Shown: positions 26,267 through 36,088 of the stretch, piece after piece
Position numbering within the stretch: position 1 is the stretch's first letter
Layout of the letters: every line of letters starts with the position of its first letter
Assembly: GCA_018821305.1 (NCBI GenBank)
Contig: JAHJMN010000212.1
Coordinates: 1-57,918 of the forward strand
From: Myxococcota bacterium
Lineage (GTDB): Bacteria > Myxococcota_A > Polyangia > HGW-17
DNA: 57,918 nucleotides
Direction of reading: 5' to 3'
Program-made: the position numbers and the translations under genes
Notes under the pieces: generated by a model
Databases searched by the model: none
What the model saw: only the letters and a program-made list of their open reading frames with translations
Told to the model about the DNA's origin: nothing

Positions 26267-27208
26267 ATGAAAAAATTTATTCTTATATCAGTACTTGTTG
26301 CAATTATGGGTTGTGATGATAGCTCGAATTCTGACAATAACACAAATAATAACAATCAGGTATTGACTCAAGAAGATATTATCAAAGCATGCCTTATCAA
26401 GGATGCTTGTGGAGTACTTACTGGCGGTTATATAGCTCCTTGCGTTAAGAGTTATTATGAAGAAGCCCCAATGCGGGGAAACAAAGAAATATGGGATCAA
26501 TTATATCGCTGTACTCTTGAGGCGGGCAGCGATTGTAATGCTGTAAAAATGTGCTTTGGAAACAATGAGTTGCCTCAATCATGTGATTACAATCAGTCAA
26601 AGGGTTCCTGTTATGGGAATATCCGATATTACTGCGAATCCTTTTCTTCAACTCAATATGCAATGGATTGCAGCGCGTCCGGTCAGGTCTGTATTATCGG
26701 AAACGATGGTTCTCCTCAATGCAGCGCAGGACCCTGTGATGAAGAGACTTTTGAAGGCGGATGTCAGGATAACAGAATTCATGTTTGCCAGAATGGTTAT
26801 ATTAATACAACGGATTGCTCTGTGTTAGGTTTAACATGTCAGCGATTTGAACTGGAAGGTGGCGAGTTTATGATAGGTTGCTACGGGACCGGGGGGCAGT
26901 GTGATCCAGAAAATTTTGAACCATTCTGTGATAGTGAAACTAAGGTAACTTGTGAACTCGGAATTACAACGGAGATAGACTGTACATCTCTTCCGGGAGA
27001 GAAAAAATGTGAACTTGTAGGCGGAACACCATGGTGTAATCCGGCGGGAACCGAATGTACTGAAGGGCAGGAAACCTGTATTGACAGTTTCAAAGCAAAT
27101 ATCTGTATCGATGGACACATATATGAAGAAGATTGTAGCGCACTTGGCTTTACCAGATGTACAGGAATCGGCGCTAATCACGACATTGGGGCCCATTGTA
27201 CACACTGA
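26267..27208 (+). CDS. Cys-rich lipoprotein with Asn-rich linker
   Basis: 313 residues. Signal MKKFILISVLVAIMGC gives lipidated Cys16, then DDSSNSDNNTNNNN linker. The mature part has more than 25 cysteines in repeated units of the form CxxxxxxxxCxNGxIxxxDCSxLGLxC, suggesting several small disulfide-bonded domains exposed at the cell surface. Similar N-terminus and style to the 36972 lipoprotein, but the Cys-rich body differs. GGAG precedes the ATG. Function unknown; adhesion or matrix binding is a guess. Confidence 0.78.
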   Translation: MKKFILISVLVAIMGCDDSSNSDNNTNNNNQVLTQEDIIKACLIKDACGVLTGGYIAPCVKSYYEEAPMRGNKEIWDQLYRCTLEAGSDCNAVKMCFGNNELPQSCDYNQSKGSCYGNIRYYCESFSSTQYAMDCSASGQVCIIGNDGSPQCSAGPCDEETFEGGCQDNRIHVCQNGYINTTDCSVLGLTCQRFELEGGEFMIGCYGTGGQCDPENFEPFCDSETKVTCELGITTEIDCTSLPGEKKCELVGGTPWCNPAGTECTEGQETCIDSFKANICIDGHIYEEDCSALGFTRCTGIGANHDIGAHCTH

Positions 27209-27215
27209 TAATTGT

Positions 27216-27722
27216 ATGAAAATTCAATTTTATCCACTTTACATTTTGATTTTATTAAGTATTTCATGTCGGGAATCCGGACGTGTTGATTTTATTCAGG
27301 GAACTTTGCCAGGGAAGGTTAAAACGACAAAAAAGTGTAGTCTTCCTCGAGAAATATCATTTACTGATGAAAAAATTAAAGTAATTGGTGTATTTACTAC
27401 ATGGTCCAGTAAAAGTCAGATAATGATGGAGCGTTTTAAAAAGGCTCGTTCCTATTATGCTTCAAAGAAAAAACCTGTTTCTTTCAATTTTGTTTTTATA
27501 GATACGGATTCAAGACTTGTGGATCAGTGGCATACTATGTATAAGCCTGATTTTACAGTTCTTTACGATAGAGATTTCCGATTTTGCGGAAACCGAATTA
27601 CAAATGTTCCCGTTACATTGATTCTCGGTCGCAATAACAGGGTCTGTTATGTAATAAATGATGTTGAGACTACAAAACTTCTGTCCGATCAGATTGAAGA
27701 TGCTCTTACTGATTGTCACTGA
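27216..27722 (+). CDS. Thioredoxin-fold lipoprotein lacking the CxxC motif
   Basis: 168 residues. Start at 27216 is chosen because it gives a proper signal peptide and lipobox (LSISC, Cys18), seven bases after the previous stop; upstream in-frame starts would lie inside the other gene. The body has a TlpA-like layout: KVIGVFTTWSSKSQ where a redox enzyme would have WCxxC, then FIDTDSR, and NVPVTLILG with the cis-proline of the fold. With Ser in place of both cysteines it cannot act as a dithiol reductase; a binding or chaperone role is possible. Converges on the M3 peptidase gene. Confidence 0.68.
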   Translation: MKIQFYPLYILILLSISCRESGRVDFIQGTLPGKVKTTKKCSLPREISFTDEKIKVIGVFTTWSSKSQIMMERFKKARSYYASKKKPVSFNFVFIDTDSRLVDQWHTMYKPDFTVLYDRDFRFCGNRITNVPVTLILGRNNRVCYVINDVETTKLLSDQIEDALTDCH

Positions 27723-27744
27723 AATTTTCCGGTTGATAGGGTAT

Positions 27745-29847
27745 TTACTTTACAGTTATTGATTGTCCTTTAAGATATTCAAAAAAAGCTTCATAGTTAT
27801 AAGCTCTTCCGAGAAAAGATTTTATCATATCCACCGCATTTCGACTTCCACCAACAGAAAGTATGTAGTTGCGATAATCAGCAGCAATCTTTTTAGACAT
27901 AATGCCCTCTTTTTTGAATCTTGAGAAAAGATCTTTGGCAATGACTAATGACCACATATAAGTATAGTATTGGGAAGAGTATCCCACCAGATGGCCGAAA
28001 CTTGCATATTCCGCGGTTTTTTCAAGGCCAGGCCATGGAGAATATTGTTTTTGCACTTCAAACATGACTTTGCGTAAATCAAGTTTTGATGGGGGGGTCG
28101 CATGGTAGGTGAAGCTCAACGCGGCATAGAACATCTGACGCATGATGTGAACTCCTTTGCCGAATTCCGCCGCTGCTTTCATTTTTTCAACAAGATTTTT
28201 TTCAATTATTTTGCCTGTTTTATAGTGTTTTGCAAATGTAGTCAGAACGTCATAATCCCATGCCCATTCTTCCATGAGTTGGCTTGGTGCTTCCACAAAA
28301 TCCCATTCACAGTTTATTCCGGACATGGTTACCCATTTGTGATTTCCGGAAAAAAGTTGGTGCATAAGATGTCCGAATTCATGGAAAAATGTTGTTACCT
28401 GATCATGTTCCATCAAGGCTATACCATCGGTGGATTTTGATGGATCAGGGAAATTTGTAACAAGGGCAGCTGACGGTAATTGAATACCTGAAACTCCTGA
28501 ATAAATCGGAAACTCAGCGGCATGACCGTATTTTCCTTCTCTGGAATGCATGTCAAGATAAAAACGTGCAATAGTTTTTCCATTGTCAATAATATCATAT
28601 GCTTCTACCGAAGAATGCCAGACTTTTGCTCCTGGTATTTTTTTAAAAGTTACACCAAAGAGTCGCTGATTTACTGCCATTACACCTTCTTTAACATTTT
28701 TAAAATTGAAGTAGGCACGTACATCGGCAGGATTTACTCGATATTGTTCAGTTTGTATTTTTTGAACATAATAAAAACGATCAAAAACTTCTGCTCTGTG
28801 GGCTTTGGGATTGTCTTTCTTCTTTCGTTTAAGGATTGCGGCCAGATCTCGCTTTGCCCTTATTTGTCCTTCTTTTGCGACTTGTTTTATAAAGGATTCA
28901 ATGGTTTGTTCATTCTTAACCATTTTATCTTCGGCGTTATAGGCAGCGAAATTTTTATAACCAAGAATAGTGGCGTATTTATCACGTAAGATAAGAATTT
29001 CTTTTAAAAGTTTATCATTCTCAGGCATCCCCCTGGAAAGAAATTCTCTATAAAGATTGCGGCGAAGATTTGAATTAACAGCATATTTCTGGACTGGAAA
29101 AAAGTCCGGGTAGTCCGTAGTGATGATCACCATTTTCTTCTCAACTTTTTTCCTTTTTATAAAATCGACCGGCAAGCCTTTAAGATCAGATACTCTCACC
29201 TTAATGGATCTTTTATCTCCAGCGATGTTTTTCATGTACTTCTGACCGAGTTTAACGATTTTCTCCTCAATGGATGCCAGGAGCTTTCTTGTTTCTTCAT
29301 CACGGTTTACGCCACTTCTTTGGTATTCAAGAAGGAGTCGAGACACAAAACGTTTTGCTGTAATATCAAGAGTGTTAATGGGTACACTCTTAATTGCCTG
29401 ATATATTTTTGTGTCAAGCTTAAGAGATGTAAGCATTTTCTTACCACGCTGTTCACATTTTTCTACTGCCTCACGGACTTCTTTTTTTTCATGAGCGTTG
29501 TTAAAGAGCTCCGCAGAAGGAAGAATCCGATCCAGATAGATAAGGACTTTGTTTATATGATCAAGAACTTCTGGTTTACCATTATATTTTCCCGATTGAA
29601 TATCTTTAATCAGGCTCTGGGCAAGAATTATATTTTTATCACAAGCAGAATTGACTTCCAGAGCCGTATTCCATATTTCCGGTTCCGTTAAAACAGCAGG
29701 AACGAAAGGTTTCGCTGCCTTTTTTACATCTGAATTGACCTGTTTTTTGATGTCGGATTTTTTTTCCACAGGGGGATTAGTCTGAGTTTCCTGTTTTCCC
29801 GAACATGCCAGAAATAATACTGATATTGCAAAAATGAAAACCTTCAA
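27745..29847 (-). CDS. M3 family zinc oligopeptidase, lipoprotein
   Basis: 700 residues. The lipobox FLAC (Cys15) and a Lys/Pro-rich linker put it outside the cytoplasm. The catalytic part has FFHEFGHLMHQ (His489, Glu490, His493), the third zinc ligand Glu519 in EWDFVEAPSQ, and the helix-rich N-terminal lid typical of thimet-type M3 peptidases, which trim short peptides. Exported M3 enzymes are less common than cytoplasmic OpdA/PepF forms. Start is TTG at 29847, supported by AAAGGAG eight bases upstream. Confidence 0.87.
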   Translation of the reverse strand: MKVFIFAISVLFLACSGKQETQTNPPVEKKSDIKKQVNSDVKKAAKPFVPAVLTEPEIWNTALEVNSACDKNIILAQSLIKDIQSGKYNGKPEVLDHINKVLIYLDRILPSAELFNNAHEKKEVREAVEKCEQRGKKMLTSLKLDTKIYQAIKSVPINTLDITAKRFVSRLLLEYQRSGVNRDEETRKLLASIEEKIVKLGQKYMKNIAGDKRSIKVRVSDLKGLPVDFIKRKKVEKKMVIITTDYPDFFPVQKYAVNSNLRRNLYREFLSRGMPENDKLLKEILILRDKYATILGYKNFAAYNAEDKMVKNEQTIESFIKQVAKEGQIRAKRDLAAILKRKKKDNPKAHRAEVFDRFYYVQKIQTEQYRVNPADVRAYFNFKNVKEGVMAVNQRLFGVTFKKIPGAKVWHSSVEAYDIIDNGKTIARFYLDMHSREGKYGHAAEFPIYSGVSGIQLPSAALVTNFPDPSKSTDGIALMEHDQVTTFFHEFGHLMHQLFSGNHKWVTMSGINCEWDFVEAPSQLMEEWAWDYDVLTTFAKHYKTGKIIEKNLVEKMKAAAEFGKGVHIMRQMFYAALSFTYHATPPSKLDLRKVMFEVQKQYSPWPGLEKTAEYASFGHLVGYSSQYYTYMWSLVIAKDLFSRFKKEGIMSKKIAADYRNYILSVGGSRNAVDMIKSFLGRAYNYEAFFEYLKGQSITVK

Positions 29848-29966
29848 AATTTAAGCTCCTTTCCCAAAGTAAAAAAACCCTGAGTTTATGGGTTGGAATG
29901 ATACTGTGGTTCCTGGAAAACTCAAAATATTGCGGATAGATGAATAAGATTCTGAAATTCCTTTAC

Positions 29967-30030
29967 TTAGTTACTGTCCTGTAATACGCTATTTTGAAGT
30001 TCAGGAAGAATTTTAGCACAGGATAGTAAC
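29967..30030. repeat. Family B inverted-end repeat, copy B2
   Basis: TTAGTTACTGTCCTGTAATACG on the left and the complement of GTTACTATCCTGT on the right, about 64 bp apart: a short hairpin-forming unit. It is followed by a GC-richer hairpin (GCGCTTCGCTATACGAGAGCGC, about 30050-30073), possibly part of the leader of the SNase-like gene. Confidence 0.55.
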
Positions 30031-30101
30031 CGCAAGGTGCTCACTCTTCCGCGCTTCGCTATACGAGAGCGCTACAGTTGAATTTACCAGTAGTGGCCTA
30101 T

Positions 30102-30704
30102 ATGAATGCATTTTTTAGAAAAATCCTGATATTTCTAGATCGATATGCTATAAGTGGGCTTTCTCTTATTCTGCTTGCCGGCGCTGGGTGGTACACTTTG
30201 GGCGTCTTAAAAATTACGGAAAACAATAAGAAAAAACTTTGCAGTCTAAAATCAGGGGATAAAGTTACTATTACAGGTATCAGTGGACTTCACAATATTA
30301 CCGTTATTGACCGGATGAATAAAAATAAAAGTACCGGGCTTGCTGGGGTTTTTATCCCTGATCCAGGAGATGTTTTTATTGAATTTAAAAAAGGATCAAA
30401 AGAATACCTTGAAAAGAATTTTCTGAACAAAGACTGCATGATATTTTTCGAACAATTACCGAAAAGTGATTTCGTTCCTGTCAGGTTAGAATGTATTTTA
30501 AATGGGAAAAAAAGGGATATTACCCTGGAACTTATTGAACTCGGTTTTGCTCTTTATAATCCGTCCCTTCATTCCAAAAAGAGTATCAGGTATCTTGATA
30601 GCGAATACAAGGCCAGACTGGGAAGACGCGGAATCTGGGGAAATCAAAAAGCAACAGATGCTGCAGTAATTTTTAAAAACCGCTGGAAAAAGGAAGAACC
30701 TTAA
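30102..30704 (+). CDS. Membrane-anchored SNase-like protein
   Basis: About 200 residues: one N-terminal membrane segment (about 14-32), then a beta-rich region, and a C-terminal part ELIELGFALYNP...YLDSEYKARLGRRGIWG that resembles the end of thermonuclease (SNase/TNase) domains, which typically end in AxxxxRGLW. The catalytic Arg/Glu residues could not be assigned with confidence, so it may be a non-catalytic OB-fold. The start at 30102 is preferred to an in-frame TTG; the ribosome site is weak. Its TAA overlaps the ATG of the channel gene (TAATG). Confidence 0.55.
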   Translation: MNAFFRKILIFLDRYAISGLSLILLAGAGWYTLGVLKITENNKKKLCSLKSGDKVTITGISGLHNITVIDRMNKNKSTGLAGVFIPDPGDVFIEFKKGSKEYLEKNFLNKDCMIFFEQLPKSDFVPVRLECILNGKKRDITLELIELGFALYNPSLHSKKSIRYLDSEYKARLGRRGIWGNQKATDAAVIFKNRWKKEEP

Positions 30705-31741
30705 TGTTCAGGATTTTCGCTTCCCTCCTTTCCCATGCAAAATCCAAAATTACGAAATCCTGGTTTATTGCTGTTTTTTTCCTTCTTTCTCTCCTGGCAT
30801 ATTCCACTGCGGGCTTTTTATATTTTGAGTTGCCGTCAAAACCCGATCTTAAGTGGATTGATGCTTTCTGGTGGGCAATAGTTACTATGACCACTGTAGG
30901 ATATGGTGATTATGCCCCGGCATCGTTTTATGGCAGGGTTCTTGTAGGTTTTCCGACAATGCTTATGGGTGTAGGTGTTCTGGGTTATCTCCTTTCCACT
31001 GGTACTTCAAAAATTGTTGAATCTCGAATAAGGGAAATGCGTGGTATGAAAAAAATAATGTTTGAAGATCATATAATAATATGTAATTACAATAATATAG
31101 GGCAGATGAATAAACTTATCAATGAATTACGTAAGGATGACAACACCAGCGAATGTCCTATCGTTATTATTGATGACAATCTGGATCAGATTCCCGAGGA
31201 ACTGGTACCGCGTAATGTATTTTTTGTCAGGGGAAATCCCTCCAGAGATACCATTCTCGAGAGGGCAAATTTTCGCAGAGCAAAAGCAATAATTATTGAT
31301 TCAATACTAACAGATCCCGACAATAGTGATATGAAGAATCTTGCAACAGTGCTTACAATTGAACGGATTGCAGAGAACTGTTTTACGGTTGTTCATTGCC
31401 TGAATCCGGAGAATGAAGTGTTTTTCCGACGGGCTGGCTGTGATTCCGTAGTGTCAATAAGCACACTCTCTTCTCAACTTTTAGTTCAGGAAGTTCAGGA
31501 TCCGGGAGTTCACAGCGTAATTCAGGACCTTACAAGTAATGAATATGGAAGTCAAATATATATAGTAAAATCACCTGCTGCTGAAAATTATGGAATTATT
31601 TGTGAAAAAGTTCAGGCGAAGGGGTTTTCAGTGATGGGAATTCGGCGTGGTGAGCAGAATTATATTGCTCCTGATTCTCATATGCAGATGGAAGATGATG
31701 ACTTTATTATTGTTATAGGGCGAACAAGGCCGGATTTCTGA
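30704..31741 (+). CDS. Two-TM potassium channel with RCK domains
   Basis: 345 residues. TM1 (about 20-40), pore helix and selectivity filter TTVGYGDYAP (63-72), TM2 (about 80-99), then a cytoplasmic RCK_N Rossmann-like domain (about 122-245) and an RCK_C domain (about 260-345, VQAKGFSVMGIRRG). It should form a gated K+ channel (MthK/Kch type) that sets membrane potential or osmotic response. The nucleotide-binding glycine motif is degenerate (CNYNNIGQM), hinting at Ca2+ or no-nucleotide gating. Coupled by a one-base overlap to the SNase-like gene. Confidence 0.88.
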   Translation: MFRIFASLLSHAKSKITKSWFIAVFFLLSLLAYSTAGFLYFELPSKPDLKWIDAFWWAIVTMTTVGYGDYAPASFYGRVLVGFPTMLMGVGVLGYLLSTGTSKIVESRIREMRGMKKIMFEDHIIICNYNNIGQMNKLINELRKDDNTSECPIVIIDDNLDQIPEELVPRNVFFVRGNPSRDTILERANFRRAKAIIIDSILTDPDNSDMKNLATVLTIERIAENCFTVVHCLNPENEVFFRRAGCDSVVSISTLSSQLLVQEVQDPGVHSVIQDLTSNEYGSQIYIVKSPAAENYGIICEKVQAKGFSVMGIRRGEQNYIAPDSHMQMEDDDFIIVIGRTRPDF

Positions 31742-31795
31742 ATATTTTAAAACATAAAATTTTGGAAAATTTATTTTTTCCATTGGAGAGACTAT

Positions 31796-34684
31796 ATGAC
31801 ACTGGATTCAGTAGATGGCAATTATCTCAAGTTCGGTGACTTGTTTGATATTGAAGAAATGCAAAAACTACAGGATCTTTTCTGTGACGCAACGGGTGTG
31901 GCATCAGTAATTACTACGCCTGATGGAATTCCTCTAACGAAACCCAGTAATTTCACAAGGCTTTGCAGTGACATTATACGACGCTCTGAGAAGGGGCGAA
32001 ATAATTGTTACAAGTCTGATTCGGTTCTTGGCCAGAATCACCCGGAAGGCTTTGCAATTAAAAAATGCCTTTCAGGAGGATTGTGGGATGCGGGGGTCAG
32101 TATTACCGTTGCTGGTATTCATATTGCCAATTGGTTAATTGGTCAGGTCAGAAACGAAGAAACGGATGATGGAAAGGTTCTTTCCTATGCACTGGAAATT
32201 GATGCGGATCCAGACGATTTTGAGAAGGCTTTTCGTGAAGTTCCCATTATGTCGCTGGAAAAGTTCACTTCCATAACTCGGATGCTGAGTTCTTTAGTTC
32301 AGCAATTGTGCGAAAAAGCATGGACAACCATTCAATTAAAAAATGAAATGGATAAAAGAGCTCGAATTCATGAATCCATGCGGAAAAAAATGGATTACTA
32401 TGCTGTTTTGCTTCGCTCAATCGGTGATGGTGTTATTGCAACGGATATTGATGGGCTTATTGAAAATATGAATACTGCAGCCGAGCGGATGTGCGGGTGG
32501 TCGCTCAATGAAGCATATGGTAAATATCTGACAGATGTCTTCGATATTATTAACAAAATCACAAGAGATAAAGTTATAAACCCCGTAAAAAAAGTGCTGG
32601 AGACCAGGGTTGTCTGCGAGCTTGAAAATCATACTATTTTACGAGACAGAAGTGGTCGTGAGTATAATATTTCAGATAGTGCTGCGCCTATTCAAAATGA
32701 CAACGGAGAAATTATTGGTGTAGTACTTGTTTTTTCAGATAATACCGAAAAGCATCGTGCTTCCACAGCCCTTGAACTCAGCGAAGAAAGATTCAGAAGA
32801 TCTTTTGAAACAAGTCCCGATGCAATAAACATCAATCGAATGTCAGACGGTCTATATGTTTCAGTTAATCCGGTTTTCCTGGATTTGACAGGTTATAGTT
32901 ATGATGAAGTAATTGGAAAAACCTCCCTTGATATGGAACTCTGGGTTAATAATGAAGATCGCAAAAAACTTGTGGAAGGGTTACTGAAAGACGGAAAAAT
33001 ACACGGACTGGAAGCTGATTTTCGCATGAAAGACGGTAGTATCCGTCACTGCCAAATGTCCGCTTCAGTAGTCTATTTTAATGGGGAGCCACATATTTTA
33101 AGTATTACCAGGGACGTTTCTGACCAGAAAATAACTCTTGAAAAACTCAAAGCAGGGGAAGAAAAACTCAGGAACATTTTTGATAATATTCAGGATGTCT
33201 TTGTAGAGTTAGCTCCAGACGGTACAATTCTTGAAATAAGTCCATCAATAATTTCTTTATCCCGCAATACGTATACTCCTCGGGAAGTTATAGGGACGAA
33301 TTTTGCCAGTTACTGTGTGAATCCTATGGATGGAGTTAATCTGGCTCGCCGAATTTTCGAAAACGGGTATGCCACGGATTGCGAACTTGAAGTTTTTAAC
33401 AGGGAAGGTGTCATTGTTCCGTGTTCTATTTCTGGAAAAACTTGTGGAAATGGAGACGATTTAAGAATAGTGGGCTCAATGAGAGACATTTCTGCAAGAA
33501 AAGTTGCTGAAAAGGAGCGTGAAGAACTTCAAAGTCAGTTGCAGCAATCACAAAAAATGGAATCGGTTGGAAGGCTTGCCGGCGGAATTGCTCATGATTT
33601 TAATAATATGCTTGGGGTCATAATAGGCCATCTGGACCTTGCCCTGGATCAAATGGAAGAGGAAAATCCAATCAGAGAGGATCTTGAAGAAGCACGGCAG
33701 GCTGCAATGCGTTCCGCAGAACTGACAAGACAACTTCTGGCTTTTGCCAGAAAACAGACCGTTGCTCCTGAAGTTATTGATTTAAACAAATCTGTTACAG
33801 ACTTGCTTAAAATGCTTGGGAGGCTTATTGGCGAGAATATTAATCTGGAGTTTATTCCCTGTGCGGGGGCCGCTACTGTAAAAATGGATCCATCACAGGT
33901 AGATCAGATCCTGGCAAACCTTTGTGTAAATGCCAGAGAGGCCATTGACGGGAGAGGGAAAATAACTATCCGTACTGAAGTCATTAAAATTGGAGATAAT
34001 TTTGGAAGAGGAAAATATCGAACAGTTCCCGGAGATTATATTAATTTAACCGTTGAGGATACCGGATGTGGAATGGATGAAGAAACTAAAAAACATATTT
34101 TCGAACCATTTTTCACTACCAGAAAAGTTGGTGAAGGTACCGGACTTGGCTTATCAATGGTTTATGGAGCTGTAAAGCAAAATGAGGGATATATAGAAGT
34201 CACTTCTGAACCGGGCAAGGGCACTGTTTTTAAAATTTTAATTCCTTTTTATCACGGGGATGTTTCAGCGCCAGAGAAATACAATAGAATTATTAATTTT
34301 GAGTCAAAGGGAGAAACGGTCATGATAGTTGAGGATGATCCGGGAATACTTAAAATGGCTCAATTAATGCTTGAAAAAGCAGGATTTTCAATTGTTTCTC
34401 ATAAAAACCCTGAAGCTGCGGTTGATTTTGTCAAGTCGAATAAAGAAAAAATAGATTTATTACTTACGGATGTAGTTATGCCTGTTATGGATGGAAAAGA
34501 GCTTGCCGAAAGATTGAAAGAGTCAATACCAGGACTCAAAGTGCTTTTTATGTCCGGGTATACTGCAGATGTTATAGCTTCAAGTGGAATTATTAAAGAA
34601 GGCATTAACTTTATTCAAAAACCTTTTACAGCCCATTTGCTTACGGCTAAAATACGAGAAATTCTTGATAAAAAAGAAAGTTAA
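31796..34684 (+). CDS. PocR-PAS-PAS-PAS hybrid histidine kinase with receiver
   Basis: 962 residues, cytoplasmic. Domains: PocR-type ligand sensor (about 10-175, with Cys30, Cys57, Cys71 and Cys91, compatible with metal or redox sensing); three PAS domains (about 200-320, 330-445, 450-570); HisKA with [15 protein letters not shown] (His600); ATPase (DTGCGM 755-760, GTGLGLSMV 781-789); receiver (about 840-960) with DD 847-848 and phospho-acceptor Asp892 in [12 protein letters not shown]. The HDFNN box marks the NtrB-like/HWE-free 'IAHDFNN' kinase class common in deltaproteobacteria. No dedicated response regulator is adjacent. Confidence 0.9.
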   Translation: MTLDSVDGNYLKFGDLFDIEEMQKLQDLFCDATGVASVITTPDGIPLTKPSNFTRLCSDIIRRSEKGRNNCYKSDSVLGQNHPEGFAIKKCLSGGLWDAGVSITVAGIHIANWLIGQVRNEETDDGKVLSYALEIDADPDDFEKAFREVPIMSLEKFTSITRMLSSLVQQLCEKAWTTIQLKNEMDKRARIHESMRKKMDYYAVLLRSIGDGVIATDIDGLIENMNTAAERMCGWSLNEAYGKYLTDVFDIINKITRDKVINPVKKVLETRVVCELENHTILRDRSGREYNISDSAAPIQNDNGEIIGVVLVFSDNTEKHRASTALELSEERFRRSFETSPDAININRMSDGLYVSVNPVFLDLTGYSYDEVIGKTSLDMELWVNNEDRKKLVEGLLKDGKIHGLEADFRMKDGSIRHCQMSASVVYFNGEPHILSITRDVSDQKITLEKLKAGEEKLRNIFDNIQDVFVELAPDGTILEISPSIISLSRNTYTPREVIGTNFASYCVNPMDGVNLARRIFENGYATDCELEVFNREGVIVPCSISGKTCGNGDDLRIVGSMRDISARKVAEKEREELQSQLQQSQKMESVGRLAGGIAHDFNNMLGVIIGHLDLALDQMEEENPIREDLEEARQAAMRSAELTRQLLAFARKQTVAPEVIDLNKSVTDLLKMLGRLIGENINLEFIPCAGAATVKMDPSQVDQILANLCVNAREAIDGRGKITIRTEVIKIGDNFGRGKYRTVPGDYINLTVEDTGCGMDEETKKHIFEPFFTTRKVGEGTGLGLSMVYGAVKQNEGYIEVTSEPGKGTVFKILIPFYHGDVSAPEKYNRIINFESKGETVMIVEDDPGILKMAQLMLEKAGFSIVSHKNPEAAVDFVKSNKEKIDLLLTDVVMPVMDGKELAERLKESIPGLKVLFMSGYTADVIASSGIIKEGINFIQKPFTAHLLTAKIREILDKKES

Positions 34685-34686
34685 GG

Positions 34687-34763
34687 AGTTACTGTCCTGT
34701 AATACAGTTTTTCAAATTTTTTGCCCAATTTTGACAAAAATTGAATTTCAGGACACGAACTAA
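34687..34763. repeat. Family B inverted-end repeat, copy B3
   Basis: About 77 bp: AGTTACTGTCCTGTAATACAG on the left, and GGACACGAACTAAAC on the right, inverted with respect to TTTAGTTCGTGTCCTG. The interior is short and AT-rich (AATTTTTTGCCCAATTTTGACAAAAATT), itself a palindrome. It begins two bases after the stop codon of the PocR kinase gene and abuts family A copy A2. Confidence 0.6.
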
Positions 34764-34997
34764 ACCGCTTGCGGAGTAAAAGGATCGAAATTGGGAAATT
34801 GAATTAAAAATTAAGTTCCTTTTAATTATTAATTGATATTGAATGTTTAACCGCTGTTCCTGAACCTGTTTTCCTGATTACCTGTTAAAAAATCAGATAA
34901 ACAGGAAATCAGTAGCAGTAACAGGAAAACAGGGGGCTCATTCCTGAAGCATTTCTTTTAAATAACTCACAATTGTATTACTCAGGAAGCGGTCTAG
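34758..34997 (+). repeat. Family A palindromic repeat, copy A2
   Basis: Same plan as A1: left end TAAACCGCTTGCGGAGTAAAAGG, CCTG-rich then CAGG-rich arms, and right end complement of CTAGACCGCTTCCTGAGTAATAC. The TAG inside that right end is, on the minus strand, the stop codon of the ferritin-like gene 34994-35503. The 34685-34993 gap is fully occupied by repeats B3 and A2. Confidence 0.75.
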
Positions 34998-35503
34998 TAC
35001 GGGGAGAAGCCGGAATCGGACCAGTAGATGTTTTTCAGAACTTCGAGTTCGCCGTTGAGATATTCATAATGGGATTTTTCCCATTCCACCATATTGCCGA
35101 AAAAAACTTTTACTACCGGATCTTCACTTGCTTCAGAGAGCTTGCGGTAATGCTCGATGGTCTGAAGTTCAAGTTGAACTCCGATTGACAGAGCACTCAT
35201 TTCATAATGAGCTTCGGACGCACGCTTAGCGAATTCTTCGCTGAAAAAGCTGCCAATGCTATTATCTGATGGCGCTGCCGTTAGAGAACTATCCATGTTT
35301 CCGGTGTTTTTCAGGCTGTCAAATTGAAGTTTAAGAATTCTCTCGTGTTCCTTTTCTTCGTTGGCCAGGGACTCAAATGCTCTGTGCCCTTCGGGATCGG
35401 AAGTGGATTTTGCGGCCATCATATAGAAATAATAGCCATCTCTTTCAATCTGAATAGCTTTCTGAAGACCGGAAAGTATCGTGCTGAGTGTTTTATCTTC
35501 CAT
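34994..35503 (-). CDS. Ferritin-like/rubrerythrin-type di-iron protein
   Basis: 169 residues, four-helix ferritin-like fold: IERDGYYFYMMAA, LANEEKEHERIL, ELQTIEHYRKLSE, MVEWEKSHYEYL supply the Glu and ExxH ligands expected for a di-iron site. There is no rubredoxin domain. Its role is probably peroxide reduction or iron handling with the neighbouring 35537 and 36089 proteins. The stop codon (TAG) is the last bases of repeat A2, so the C-terminal residues may have been reset by the insertion. Confidence 0.8.
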   Translation of the reverse strand: MEDKTLSTILSGLQKAIQIERDGYYFYMMAAKSTSDPEGHRAFESLANEEKEHERILKLQFDSLKNTGNMDSSLTAAPSDNSIGSFFSEEFAKRASEAHYEMSALSIGVQLELQTIEHYRKLSEASEDPVVKVFFGNMVEWEKSHYEYLNGELEVLKNIYWSDSGFSPY

Positions 35504-35536
35504 TTTTAAATCTCCGGACCGTAGTGGTCAGCAAAA

Positions 35537-36055
35537 TCAATCAAGATGCGGGTGTTCATGCTCCACAAACCACGCGGCGGGGTCTGTATAGAAACTCTGC
35601 ATATCAACCAAAACCGCATGATGTTCTTTTTCTTCTTCGATCATGCGCTGGATAAACTGTTTTTCATTTTCTTCCGTAGCGTTTTCAAGGTGCTTTTGAT
35701 AATAAGCAACGGCGCCAGCTTCAAATTCAATACCCACTTCAAGAGCCTTCATTTCATCGCTGTCAGAATTTATTCCTTCGCGGTGTTTTGTAGCCAGATT
35801 GCGGAGGAGACTTGCAAGTCCCTGATCTTTCTGAGACGGGAGATTTTCCAGGGTGATATTCCAGTCTGTTGAAGCTGTCAGTTTGCCGTAGATTTCCTTA
35901 ATTCTCTCAATGTGAATCAGTTCATCGTCTCTGAGCATGGTAAAGAGTGTTTTACCTACCTGATCATTTATCTTTGGAACGATTTCTGAATAGAATTTAT
36001 AGCCCTTTTCTTCCATTTTAAGGGCTGTTGCAAGCATTTCCTGAAGTTTTTCCAT
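35537..36055 (-). CDS. Ferritin-like di-iron protein (second copy)
   Basis: 172 residues with the same four-helix plan: ALKMEEKGYKFYSEI, MLRDDELIHIERI, ALEVGIEFEAGAVAYYQKH, MIEEEKEHHAVL. It has the ExxH motifs for a di-iron site and a His-rich tail (HEHPHLD). It is paralogous to, but diverged from, the 34994-35503 product. AGGAG lies shortly before the ATG. It is probably transcribed with the rubrerythrin gene upstream. Confidence 0.82.
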   Translation of the reverse strand: MEKLQEMLATALKMEEKGYKFYSEIVPKINDQVGKTLFTMLRDDELIHIERIKEIYGKLTASTDWNITLENLPSQKDQGLASLLRNLATKHREGINSDSDEMKALEVGIEFEAGAVAYYQKHLENATEENEKQFIQRMIEEEKEHHAVLVDMQSFYTDPAAWFVEHEHPHLD

Positions 36056-36088
36056 TTTATTTACTCCTCTTAAGGGTATTTTAGGATA

